A DNA stretch of 64,000 nucleotides from Methylomicrobium sp035916875 (GTDB taxonomy: Bacteria > Pseudomonadota > Gammaproteobacteria > Methylococcales > Methylomonadaceae): contig NZ_JAXUHN010000094.1 in assembly GCF_035916875.1 (NCBI RefSeq), positions 62,001-126,000 of the forward strand, in the 5' to 3' direction. Shown here one piece after another: positions 8,088 to 16,466 of this stretch (position 1 is its first letter; each line of letters opens with the position of its first letter). The notes beneath the pieces were generated by a model that made no database searches, was not told the origin of the DNA, and saw only the letters and a list, made by a program, of their open reading frames with translations. Both the position numbers and the translations under genes were made by a program.

Positions 8088-8795
8088 TTACTCGGGACGC
8101 CGGAAAGCGGCGATATAGTTGATGTCGATGTCCTTGCCGAGGCTGAAGCGCTTGCTGAACGGATTGTATTCGATGCCGACCATGCCTTGCAGTTCGAGGC
8201 CGGCATTGCGCGCCGATTGACAAAGCTCGGACGGCTTGATGAAGGTCTTGTAATCGTGCGTGCCTTTCGGCAGCATGTTCAGCACATGTTCGGCGGCAAA
8301 GATAGCCAATAAATAGGCTTTCGGTTTGCGGTTCAAGGTTGAGAAAAACACCATGCCGCCCGGTCTGACCAGCGTCGCGCAGGCGTTGATGATTGCGCCG
8401 GGATCCGGGACGTGTTCGAGCATTTCCATGCAGGTCACATGGTCGAAGCCGGCCGGCTGTTGCGCGGCCAGGTCTTCGGCGCTGATTTTCTGATACTGCG
8501 CGCGGACGCCGGTCTCGAGGCCGTGCAGATCGGCGATGTCGATCAGTTCTTCGCTGAGGTCGATGCCCAGCGCATCCGCGCCCTCTTTGGCCAGGCCTTC
8601 GGTCAAAATTCCGCCGCCGCAGCCGACATCGACGATCCGCGCGCCTTTGATGCCGATGAAGCGCTTGATGAACTGGAGCCGCAGCGGATTGATCTCGTGC
8701 AGGGTCTTGAATTCGCCCTGCGGATCCCACCAGCGCTCGGCACGGGAGCCGAATTTGTTGATTTCGTGCAAATGCACGTTGTTTGATGCAGTCAT
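8088..8795 (-). CDS. ubiG: Ubiquinone biosynthesis O-methyltransferase UbiG
   Basis: This 235-residue class I SAM methyltransferase has motif I DVGCGGGILTEGLA, the UbiG hallmark WWDPQGEFKTLHEINPLR near the N-terminus, and EHVPDP and GIEYNPF in the C-terminal half. UbiG carries out both O-methylation steps of ubiquinone synthesis. It heads the minus-strand run ubiG-mupP-yciK-sufT. The start ATG is followed by a normal UbiG N-terminus. Confidence 0.95.
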   Translation of the reverse strand: MTASNNVHLHEINKFGSRAERWWDPQGEFKTLHEINPLRLQFIKRFIGIKGARIVDVGCGGGILTEGLAKEGADALGIDLSEELIDIADLHGLETGVRAQYQKISAEDLAAQQPAGFDHVTCMEMLEHVPDPGAIINACATLVRPGGMVFFSTLNRKPKAYLLAIFAAEHVLNMLPKGTHDYKTFIKPSELCQSARNAGLELQGMVGIEYNPFSKRFSLGKDIDINYIAAFRRPE

Positions 8796-8829
8796 AAGAG
8801 ATTGGCGTAGGTGAATGCTATAGTTTACT

Positions 8830-8857
8830 ATTTTACTAGGTTAATAGTTTTGGGCAA
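8830..8857 (-). promoter_or_regulatory. Candidate promoter for the ubiG run
   Basis: On the minus strand TTGCCC (8857-8852) and TAAAAT (8835-8830) are 16 bp apart, about 35 bp before the ubiG start, in an AT-rich 170-bp gap between mtaD and ubiG. The match to sigma-70 is moderate and read by eye only. Confidence 0.35.
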
Positions 8858-8966
8858 ATCAATATTGTATCTAGGTTACGCAACGCATACCTTTTCGAAG
8901 CTCAGCGTATTTGGGAAGGTGCGCGATACCCTCTGGGACATAAATGCGAAACTTACGTTGGGCAAA

Positions 8967-10277
8967 TTAGGACGACAGTCGCTGCCGCCATTGGCCGATT
9001 TTTTCGGTCAATTCCGCGACATCGATCGTGGTCAGTTCGCGCTGTTTCAACAGCCGTTTGCCGGCCACCCATACGTCGCTGACCTGCCGGCGGCTTGCCG
9101 CATAAACGATTTGCGAGATCGGGCAATACAGGGGCTGGGTTTCGAGAGCGCTCAAATCGACCGCGATTATGTCGGCCGCCTTGCCGATTTCGAGCGAGCC
9201 GGTCTCCCGTTCGATGCCGATCGCCTTCGCGCCGTTGATCGTTGCCATTTTTAAGGCCGTCATTGCCGGCAGGGCGCTCGCATCGTTGGCGACCGCTTTG
9301 GCCAGCAGCGCGGCGGTGCGCATTTCGCCGAACATGTCGAGGTCGTTGTTGCTGGCCGCGCCGTCGGTGCCGAGCGCGACATTGACGCCGCGAGCGAGGA
9401 GTTCCGCGACCGGACAAAAGCCGCTGGCCAGTTTCAGATTCGATTCCGGGCAATGCACCACATGCGCGCCGCTTTCCCGGAGCAGGTCCATTTCTGTACC
9501 AGTCAATTGTGTCATGTGCACCGCCATTAGCGAGGGCGTGACCAGGCCCAGTTCCTGCAAGCGCTGAAGCGGCCTTATGCCGGTTTTGGCCTGTTCCTGT
9601 TCGATTTCGTGCCGCGTTTCGTGCAGATGAATATGCACCGGCAGCTCCAGTTCGTCCGCGAACATGCGGATTTTTTTGAGCGGTTCGTCGGAGACCGTGT
9701 AAGGCGCATGCGGCGCGAACGCGGTCGTGATTAGCGGTTCGTGGCGCAATTGGTCATGCAGAGCCAAGCCTTTTTCGATATAGGCGTCGCTGTTTTCGGC
9801 CCAGATGGTCGGAAAATCCACTACAACCAGGCCGATGCTGGCTCTGATTCCGTGTAGAATAGCCTGTTGCGCCGCGACTTCCGGGAAGAAATACATTTCC
9901 TGGAAACAGGTCGTGCCGCCGCGAATCATTTCGGCGATCGCCAGCTCGGTGCCGTCCCTGACGAAGGCTTCGCTGACCCAGCGCTGTTCGAGCGGCCAGA
10001 TGTGATGTTGCAGCCAGTCCATCAGTTGCAGATCGTCCGCGATGCCTCGCAGCAGCGTCATCGCGGCGTGCGTATGACAATTGATCAGGCCCGGCAACAG
10101 CGCATGGTCGCCGAGGTCTTCGGTGTGCGTGCCGGCGTATTTTTGCTTGGCCAGATCGGTCGGTAACAGATCGACAATCCTGCCGCCGTCGATCGCCAGG
10201 CTATGGTTTGCATAGGTTACTGATTCGGGTTCTACGGGTATAATCCAGCGCGCATGGATTAGGGTATCGATTTGCAT
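8967..10277 (-). CDS. mtaD: 5-methylthioadenosine/S-adenosylhomocysteine deaminase (TRZ/ATZ family)
   Basis: This 436-residue amidohydrolase has the metal motif NCHTHAAMTLLRG, then HAPYTVS, VHIHLHE, VHCPESNLKLASG and GTDGAASNN, all standard for the MtaD/SsnA group. It deaminates methylthioadenosine or S-adenosylhomocysteine to the inosine forms. It is divergent from mtnA, so the two form a methylthioadenosine salvage unit, as in Pseudomonas. The frame extends to 10295, but AAGGA 6 nt before the ATG at 10277 favours that start. Confidence 0.88.
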   Translation of the reverse strand: MQIDTLIHARWIIPVEPESVTYANHSLAIDGGRIVDLLPTDLAKQKYAGTHTEDLGDHALLPGLINCHTHAAMTLLRGIADDLQLMDWLQHHIWPLEQRWVSEAFVRDGTELAIAEMIRGGTTCFQEMYFFPEVAAQQAILHGIRASIGLVVVDFPTIWAENSDAYIEKGLALHDQLRHEPLITTAFAPHAPYTVSDEPLKKIRMFADELELPVHIHLHETRHEIEQEQAKTGIRPLQRLQELGLVTPSLMAVHMTQLTGTEMDLLRESGAHVVHCPESNLKLASGFCPVAELLARGVNVALGTDGAASNNDLDMFGEMRTAALLAKAVANDASALPAMTALKMATINGAKAIGIERETGSLEIGKAADIIAVDLSALETQPLYCPISQIVYAASRRQVSDVWVAGKRLLKQRELTTIDVAELTEKIGQWRQRLSS

Positions 10278-10336
10278 GAAGGTTCCTTGAATCAAGCGGT
10301 AAATTATAACTTTTTATATGAATTGTTGACCAAATA

Positions 10337-11377
10337 ATGACGAAACAAAATAGATTGTCTGTCGAAGCCTTGAAGTGGGTCGGCGATAAATTGCAGGTGC
10401 TGGATCAAAGAAAGGTGCCTGAGCAGATTGTTTATCAGGACTGTGGCGAGGCCGAAGGGGTCGGCGATGCGATCGCTTCGATGCGCGTGCGTGGAGCGCC
10501 GGCGATCGGTATTGCGGCGGCCTATGGCGTGGTGTTGTCGGTGATGCGGCATGTCGCGGAAAATGCGGCTGACTGGCGCGCCAAGGTCGATGCCGATATC
10601 GACATGCTGGCCAAATCGCGGCCGACCGCCGTCAATCTGTTTTGGGCCTTGGGCCGGATGAAAGCGGTGCTTGATGCGTCTCATGCTGATCCATTGGCGG
10701 CTGTGCTGGCCGAGGCCGAGAAAATCCATGCGGACGACATTGCCGCGAACCGGGCAATGGGCGAGCGTGGCGCGGATTTGATCGACGGCGCCAAAGGCGT
10801 ATTGACGCACTGCAATGCCGGGGCCTTGGCGACCGGCGGCTATGGCACCGCGCTGAGCGTGATCCGCAGCTTGTATGCCCGCCAGCCGGTCAAGGTCTAT
10901 GCCGACGAGACCCGACCCTGGCTGCAAGGCGCGCGCCTGACCGTTTGGGAATTATCGCAGGACGGCATTCCGGCGACCCTGATCGCCGATTCGGCGGCGG
11001 CCTGGCTGATGCGCTCCGGCGCGATCGACTGGGTTATCGTCGGCGCGGACCGGATCGCGGCGAACGGCGATGCGGCGAACAAGATCGGCACTTATGCCTT
11101 GGCGGTTTTGGCCAGGCAGCATGGCGTTAAGTTCATGGTGGTCGCGCCGAACTCGACGATCGACTGGACGATCGCGGACGGCAGTCGCATCGAGATCGAA
11201 GAACGCGACCCGGCGGAGTTGTTGCCCGCATGCTACCGAGAGCAGCAAACATTGGTTAACGCATGGAATCCGGTGTTTGACGTGACGCCGGCTGACTTGA
11301 TTAGCGCGATCGTGACCGAAAGCGGCGTGGTATTAAATCCGTCCGCCGAAGGCATGGCCCGATTGAGAGCATTCTGA
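10337..11377 (+). CDS. mtnA: Methylthioribose-1-phosphate isomerase
   Basis: This 346-residue protein of the eIF2B-alpha-like fold converts 5-methylthioribose-1-phosphate to 5-methylthioribulose-1-phosphate in methionine salvage. Visible motifs are RVRGAPAIGIAAAYG, LTHCNAGALATGGYGTA (catalytic Cys), ADETRPWLQGARLT and VGADRIAANGDAANKIGTY (catalytic Asp). The length is normal. It is divergent from mtaD with only 59 bp between starts, so the promoters must overlap. The other mtn genes are not in this window. Confidence 0.95.
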   Translation: MTKQNRLSVEALKWVGDKLQVLDQRKVPEQIVYQDCGEAEGVGDAIASMRVRGAPAIGIAAAYGVVLSVMRHVAENAADWRAKVDADIDMLAKSRPTAVNLFWALGRMKAVLDASHADPLAAVLAEAEKIHADDIAANRAMGERGADLIDGAKGVLTHCNAGALATGGYGTALSVIRSLYARQPVKVYADETRPWLQGARLTVWELSQDGIPATLIADSAAAWLMRSGAIDWVIVGADRIAANGDAANKIGTYALAVLARQHGVKFMVVAPNSTIDWTIADGSRIEIEERDPAELLPACYREQQTLVNAWNPVFDVTPADLISAIVTESGVVLNPSAEGMARLRAF

Positions 11378-11386
11378 CTCTCAATC
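11361..11386 (+). terminator. Hairpin spanning the mtnA stop codon
   Basis: The perfect 9-bp stem GATTGAGAG (11361-11369) / CTCTCAATC (11378-11386) has an 8-nt loop that contains the mtnA TGA. It is followed by AAAACCC, not a U-run, and the next gene starts 22 nt later. It is more likely an mRNA stability or attenuation element than a true terminator. Confidence 0.4.
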
Positions 11387-11407
11387 AAAACCCTGGAGGT
11401 ATTGCTT

Positions 11408-12139
11408 ATGGTATTTGATCAAAAGGGAAATAATCCTTTGTTGGCGATTAAATCTTTTATACAAGGGATGAGCTTGCTAGGCGAGCCGAAATTGCGAAAA
11501 TTCGTCTTAATTCCGGTTTTGATTAATTTTTTAGTATATGGAATCGCATTCACGCTCGGTTATTATTATCTTGCCGATATGATCGATCACTTCATTCCGG
11601 GTTGGCTGCAATGGCTGCGCTGGATATTATGGCCGCTGTTCTTTATCAGTTTTTTTATCGCCGGATTCTTTACCTTTACGGTGGTGGCTAATTTAATCGC
11701 AGCACCTTTTTACGGCATGCTGTCTGCGGCAGCGCTGTCGATTATCGGCGGAGAATCGGCAATGCTTGTCGAAGTGCCCTGGTTAAAGGTGATCAAGGCA
11801 GAATTGAAGCGGGCGGTTTATTTGGGGGTCCGGGCAATACCGTTGGTGATATTGTCGATTATTCCGGGCATTAATGTGCTTGCGCCAGTATTGTGGGCGT
11901 TATTTGGCGCCTGGGGTATGGCACTGGAATATCTGGCGTATCCTCTGGAGAATGCCGGGGTTTTGTTTTCCGAGCAACATAAGTTGATACGTAGTGTCAG
12001 ATGGGGGGCGTTGAGTTTCGGCGGACTGGCGGCGGCAGGGTTGGCCTTGCCGGTGATCAATATTATTGTGGCTCCGGCGGCGGTGATCGGCGCGACTATC
12101 TATCTGCGCAAAATTGTAAAGGCCGACGCTTTGAGATGA
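11408..12139 (+). CDS. cysZ: CysZ/EI24-family membrane protein
   Basis: This 243-residue integral membrane protein has about four strong hydrophobic segments (near 30-55, 65-95, 135-170 and 200-230) and the EI24/CysZ family layout, including PWLKVIKAELKRA and an AYPLENAG-like tract. CysZ proteins take up sulfate for cysteine synthesis; family members outside enterics are less well defined. GGAGGT with 7 nt spacing places the start at the ATG at 11408 rather than the TTG at 11402. It follows mtnA by 30 bp and may be cotranscribed, giving a sulfur-related pair. Confidence 0.8.
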   Translation: MVFDQKGNNPLLAIKSFIQGMSLLGEPKLRKFVLIPVLINFLVYGIAFTLGYYYLADMIDHFIPGWLQWLRWILWPLFFISFFIAGFFTFTVVANLIAAPFYGMLSAAALSIIGGESAMLVEVPWLKVIKAELKRAVYLGVRAIPLVILSIIPGINVLAPVLWALFGAWGMALEYLAYPLENAGVLFSEQHKLIRSVRWGALSFGGLAAAGLALPVINIIVAPAAVIGATIYLRKIVKADALR

Positions 12140-12151
12140 AACATCTTGGAA

Positions 12152-12179
12152 TATAGAGGCGACCTTGACGGCCTCTATA
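12152..12179 (+). terminator. Hairpin downstream of cysZ
   Basis: The perfect 9-bp stem TATAGAGGC / GCCTCTATA has a 10-nt loop and starts 12 bp after the cysZ stop. There is no U-run, so it is a candidate transcript end or stabiliser only. Confidence 0.45.
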
Positions 12180-12303
12180 AGCGCCTTACAAAAAGCTCAC
12201 ATGTATTGTTTTCTGTCGGGTCCAATCAGTATGGCATTACGAAAACAGAGCATACCTGTTGATTTATTGCTAAGCGCTTATAGGTAGTATCGAAGATATC
12301 GCT

Positions 12304-12618
12304 TTAAATTTTAAATTCAGCGCTGTCGTGTCCTTGGTCGATCAGCGTGCGCAGCCATTTCGGCATCATGCCCCGGCCAGTCCAGATTTTATCGGGATCG
12401 TTAGGGTGGCGGTATTTGGCCGGCACTTTAACGCCTTTGCGAGGGGATTTTTTGTCGCTTTCGATGATTTCCACCGTAACATCGATTGAGGCGGCCAGTT
12501 CCTTGATCTGCGCAATGACTTCCTTGCGATGGTTCACAAGTTTATTTTTTAATGCCTTCTCGGCGTTATCGATAACAGTTTGTAATTCGTTCACAGAAAG
12601 ATTCTGATAGTCAGTCAT
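12304..12618 (-). CDS. H-NS family nucleoid-associated protein
   Basis: This 104-residue protein has an N-terminal coiled-coil oligomerisation region (about 5-55) and a C-terminal DNA-binding domain with KYRHPNDPDKIWTGRGMMPK, the H-NS signature in which TGRG inserts into the minor groove of AT-rich DNA. The usual TWTGRGRxP core is slightly altered to IWTGRGMMP. It is expected to silence AT-rich, often acquired, genes. It stands alone, with its own 165-bp upstream region. Confidence 0.92.
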   Translation of the reverse strand: MTDYQNLSVNELQTVIDNAEKALKNKLVNHRKEVIAQIKELAASIDVTVEIIESDKKSPRKGVKVPAKYRHPNDPDKIWTGRGMMPKWLRTLIDQGHDSAEFKI

Positions 12619-12783
12619 ATTGGGTTCTCAAGATTATGCAAATGAGAAATTATAACATAATGAATACCGGTTTTTAAATGCATTATAAAAGAATCAGTAA
12701 TAACTCAAATCACGAGCAGACTGAGGTCGATATTAATTCAAAAAGGAAGATGAACCTGATTGCTAATATCGGCGAAAATAAGA

Positions 12784-13467
12784 TTATTTCGCGGATACTG
12801 TAAATTGAATTTCATTCATTACGCTGCCTTTATCATCCACCGTGCGCACGAGCCAAAGTCCCTGGTCGTCCAATCCCAACTGACGTTGGCTCGACGTGCG
12901 CCATCTTTCCGCGGCGACCGCCAGCGGATGCCGCAGGATCATTTGCCCGTCTTTCAGCCATTCGTGGAAGAGAGTCTGATCCTTCTTGCCTCTGACTTCG
13001 ATAAAATAATACACTGGCACCGGTTTGCCGTTGCGGACCCTGACGGTTGACCCGATCAAATCGGCGGGCTTTTTACCGACGATGCGGTAGGCGAGCGCGG
13101 CCCGGCGGATTCTGCCGCCCTGGCTCGCCTTGACAGGTGCTGGCGGCGCTTGAATGGGCTTGAGGGTTTCGCTCGCTGCGGCGGGAATCGAAGCGGGGGC
13201 TGCGGGCGGTCGTTGCGGTTTGGCCGCGTTCACGGAGGGCACGGGTGCCGGCGCCTCGGTCGTTGCGGTTTGTTGGCTTGTGCTGCCGGTATCGCCGGAC
13301 TTGCCGTTCCACCAGAAGAAGAACGCAGCAAGCAATAGCAGCACAAGGCCTAATGCGCCGGCTATTCGTTTGCTATTCCATTCTGTTATCATTTTGGGCG
13401 GTAATTCCGCCGCAGCATCCGGCGCAGTGTATTTGACTTTGATTACGATGTTTTTTGAGTCTGTCAT
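12784..13467 (-). CDS. DUF2914 domain membrane-anchored protein
   Basis: This 227-residue protein has a cytoplasmic N-terminus of about 30 residues, one transmembrane helix (about 34-52, LGLVLLLLAAFFFWW) and a Pro/Ala-rich linker (about 60-125). The C-terminal DUF2914 domain (about 130-225) carries the family pattern FIEVRG...LFHEWLKDGQMI...RW. The domain is thought to sit outside the inner membrane; its function is unknown. The gene is divergent from sucA. Confidence 0.8.
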   Translation of the reverse strand: MTDSKNIVIKVKYTAPDAAAELPPKMITEWNSKRIAGALGLVLLLLAAFFFWWNGKSGDTGSTSQQTATTEAPAPVPSVNAAKPQRPPAAPASIPAAASETLKPIQAPPAPVKASQGGRIRRAALAYRIVGKKPADLIGSTVRVRNGKPVPVYYFIEVRGKKDQTLFHEWLKDGQMILRHPLAVAAERWRTSSQRQLGLDDQGLWLVRTVDDKGSVMNEIQFTVSAK

Positions 13468-13638
13468 ATCAATTTATCGATCAGGCTTTGAGCTAAACGG
13501 TTTTCCGGGACTTAAGCTTACTTTTTAGTTAGCAAAGACCCTGCATGCTGGTAATATACCACTACGCTATCTTGTACGACTATACATCCGATATCCGGAC
13601 CGACAGACATTTCCGCTCTTCCCATCAGGACACCGATC

Positions 13639-16464
13639 ATGGCCTCGCTGCTTGAAAAATTCCGGGAATCTTCCTCGCTCTATGGAAGCAACGCCTGGTT
13701 TATCGAAGATTTATACGAACGTTATTTGAAAGATCCGGAAGCGGTCGACCCCGATTGGCGGCAGCGTTTTCGGGCGATGCAGAACGGCGGCGGTTATGAA
13801 ACGCCGCACAGCCCGATCGTCCAGCGTTTTGCCGAACTGGCGCTGAAATCGCAAGGAAGGCTTGCGCAAATGCAGGGCTTTACCGAGGAGAGCGTCAAGA
13901 AACAAGCAGCCGTGGCGCGGCTGATCAATCATTACCGGGTGCGCGGCCATCAGATCGCGAATAATAACCCGCTCGGTAAGACCCTGCCGCCGCCGCCCGA
14001 CATGGATCCGGCCTATTACGGGCTGGCGGAGCCGGATATGGACACCTGGTTCGACACCGGCATTTTGCATGGCGTCGACCGTCTGCCCTTGCGCGAGATC
14101 ATCGCAAATCTAAAAGAAATTTACTGTGGCAGTATCGGCTCCGAATACATGCACATCGCCGATACTGCGACGCGCCGCTGGCTGATCAGCCGGATGGAAA
14201 ACGCGAAAGGCAATCTGACCCTCGATCCTGAAAAACAGCGCTGGGTGCTCAAATTGTTGACCGCGGCCGAAGGCATCGAAGTTTATCTGCATAACAAATT
14301 TGTCGGCCAGAAGCGCTTTTCGCTCGAAGGCGGCGAGTCGTTGATTCCGGTCCTCGACGAACTGATTTTGGGGTGCAGTACTAAGGGCGTTAACGAAATC
14401 GTGATCGGTATGGCGCATCGCGGCCGTTTGAATGTGCTTGTTAATATTCTCGGCAAGAGCCCGGCGCTCTTGTTCGATGAATTCGCGGGCCATTCGGCGG
14501 CGTCGCCGGGCGTTAGTACCGGCGATGTTAAATATCACATGGGCTTCTCCTCCGACATTGATACACCGACAGGGCCGGTGCATTTGACGCTTGCTTTCAA
14601 CCCGTCGCATCTGGAGATCATCAATCCGGTCGTCGAAGGTTCGGTCAGGGCGCGTCAGGATCGGGCCGGTATCGACGGTAAAGAGTCGGTGATCCCGGTA
14701 CTGATTCACGGCGATGCCTCCTTTTCGGGACAGGGTATCGTGATGGAAACGCTGAACATGTCGCAGACGCGTGGCTTTGCGGCCGGCGGCACGATCCATG
14801 TCGTGATCAACAACCAGATCGGCTTTACGACCAGCGATCCTCGCGATGCGCGCTCGACACTCTATTGCACCGACATTGCGAGCATGATCCAGGCGCCGGT
14901 GTTTCATGTAAACGGCGACGATCCGGAGGCGGTGGTCTTCGTCAGCAAACTGGCGCTCGATTATCGGATGACGTTCAAGAAGGACGTGGTGATAGATCTG
15001 ATCTGCTACCGGCGCCTCGGTCATAACGAGGCAGACGAGCCGGCTGCGACGCAGCCGATGATGTACAAAAAAATCCGCAATCTCAAAACGACGCGCAGGC
15101 TCTACGCCGAAAAGCTGATAGCCGAAGGCGTCATTACCGCCGAGGAAGCCGCGGCGATGGTAAACGACTATCAAAAAATGCTCGATCAGGGGCAGGTGGT
15201 ATCCAGGCCCTTATCGCAAAACCCAGTCTATACCTATACGCACCAGTGGAATCATTTTCATGACCGGCAATGGGAAGCACCGGGCGACACAGCCATTTCG
15301 CTCGACCGGTTGCGCTATTGCAGCGACCGGATGCTGCGTTTGCCGGCCGGTTTTGAAATTCACCCGCGCGTCGCGAAGGTGATGGACAACCGCCGTAAGA
15401 TGGCCGCCGGCGCCTTGCCGCTGGACTGGGGCTTCGCGGAAAACATGGCCTATGCGACGCTGCTGATGGAAAAGTATCATGTGCGCATTACCGGCCAGGA
15501 TGTCGGCCGGGGTACATTCGTGCACCGCCATGCGGTGCTGCACAATCAGTTGAAGAATGAAGAATACATTCCGCTGCAGCATCTGGACAAAGACCAGGGA
15601 CGTGCGGATATTTATGATTCACTGTTGTCCGAGGCGGGCGTATTGGGCTTCGAATACGGCTACAGCACCACGATGCCGAATACCTTGGTGATCTGGGAGG
15701 CTCAGTTCGGCGATTTCGCGAACGGTGCGCAGGTCGTAATCGATCAGTTCATCAGTTCCGGCGAAACCAAATGGGGCCGTCTGTGCGGCCTGGTGCTGTT
15801 GTTGCCGCACGGCTACGAAGGACAAGGGCCCGAGCATTCCTCGGCGCGCCTGGAGCGTTATCTGCAACTTTGCGCCGAGCACAATATTCAGGTCTGCACG
15901 CCGACCACGCCCGCGCAAATCTTCCATCTGCTGCGCCGCCAGTTGATCCGGCCTTACCGGAAACCGTTGATCGTGATGAGCCCGAAAAGCCTGCTTCGGC
16001 ACAAGCTAGCGGTGTCGACGCTGGAGGATTTGACCGGCGGTCATTTCCAGTCGATCATCGGCGAGGTGGACGAGATCAATCCGAAAAAAGTGACCCGCTT
16101 CGTGCTCTGTGGCGGCAAGGTTTATTACGATCTGCTCGAAGCGCGCCGCGAGGCCGATCTGAAACATGTCGTGATCGCCCGCATCGAGCAGCTTTACCCG
16201 TTTCCGACGGAGTTGTTCAAGGCGGAATTGGCCAAATATCCGAATTTGGAAGAATTCGTCTGGTGCCAGGAAGAGCCGAAAAATCAGGGCGCCTGGTATC
16301 AGTCGAATCATCATTTTCGGGACAATCTGACACCCTCCATTCGTATGAGCTACAGTGGACGCGAAGCGTCCGCGGCGCCGGCGGTCGGTCATTTTCACGA
16401 TCATATCCAACAACAGAAAGCCGTGGTCGAATCGGCGTTATACGGTCATTCCGCAGGAAAATAA
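13639..16464 (+). CDS. sucA: 2-oxoglutarate dehydrogenase E1 component
   Basis: This 941-residue thiamine-diphosphate enzyme decarboxylates 2-oxoglutarate and passes the succinyl group to the lipoyl arm of SucB. The N-terminal helix (YGSNAWFIEDLYERYLKDPE) that docks E2/E3 is present. Further motifs are GMAHRGRLNVL, HGDASFSGQGIV, the ThDP motif region NNQIGFTTS, YRRLGHNEADEPA and VIDQFISSGETKW. The length matches E. coli SucA (933). It is the first gene of sucA-sucB-lpd, with AGGA 8 nt before the start. Type I methanotrophs were long held to lack this activity, so an apparently intact E1 is notable. Confidence 0.97.
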   Translation: MASLLEKFRESSSLYGSNAWFIEDLYERYLKDPEAVDPDWRQRFRAMQNGGGYETPHSPIVQRFAELALKSQGRLAQMQGFTEESVKKQAAVARLINHYRVRGHQIANNNPLGKTLPPPPDMDPAYYGLAEPDMDTWFDTGILHGVDRLPLREIIANLKEIYCGSIGSEYMHIADTATRRWLISRMENAKGNLTLDPEKQRWVLKLLTAAEGIEVYLHNKFVGQKRFSLEGGESLIPVLDELILGCSTKGVNEIVIGMAHRGRLNVLVNILGKSPALLFDEFAGHSAASPGVSTGDVKYHMGFSSDIDTPTGPVHLTLAFNPSHLEIINPVVEGSVRARQDRAGIDGKESVIPVLIHGDASFSGQGIVMETLNMSQTRGFAAGGTIHVVINNQIGFTTSDPRDARSTLYCTDIASMIQAPVFHVNGDDPEAVVFVSKLALDYRMTFKKDVVIDLICYRRLGHNEADEPAATQPMMYKKIRNLKTTRRLYAEKLIAEGVITAEEAAAMVNDYQKMLDQGQVVSRPLSQNPVYTYTHQWNHFHDRQWEAPGDTAISLDRLRYCSDRMLRLPAGFEIHPRVAKVMDNRRKMAAGALPLDWGFAENMAYATLLMEKYHVRITGQDVGRGTFVHRHAVLHNQLKNEEYIPLQHLDKDQGRADIYDSLLSEAGVLGFEYGYSTTMPNTLVIWEAQFGDFANGAQVVIDQFISSGETKWGRLCGLVLLLPHGYEGQGPEHSSARLERYLQLCAEHNIQVCTPTTPAQIFHLLRRQLIRPYRKPLIVMSPKSLLRHKLAVSTLEDLTGGHFQSIIGEVDEINPKKVTRFVLCGGKVYYDLLEARREADLKHVVIARIEQLYPFPTELFKAELAKYPNLEEFVWCQEEPKNQGAWYQSNHHFRDNLTPSIRMSYSGREASAAPAVGHFHDHIQQQKAVVESALYGHSAGK

Positions 16465-16466
16465 TA

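Noticed and set aside
14110..15174. 354-codon minus-strand frame inside sucA
   Set aside because: It is antisense to conserved SucA motifs and shows no domain.
15771..16466. Long N-terminal extension of the sucB reading frame
   Set aside because: It lies within sucA in another frame; the lipoyl domain begins at ATG 16467, just after the sucA stop.
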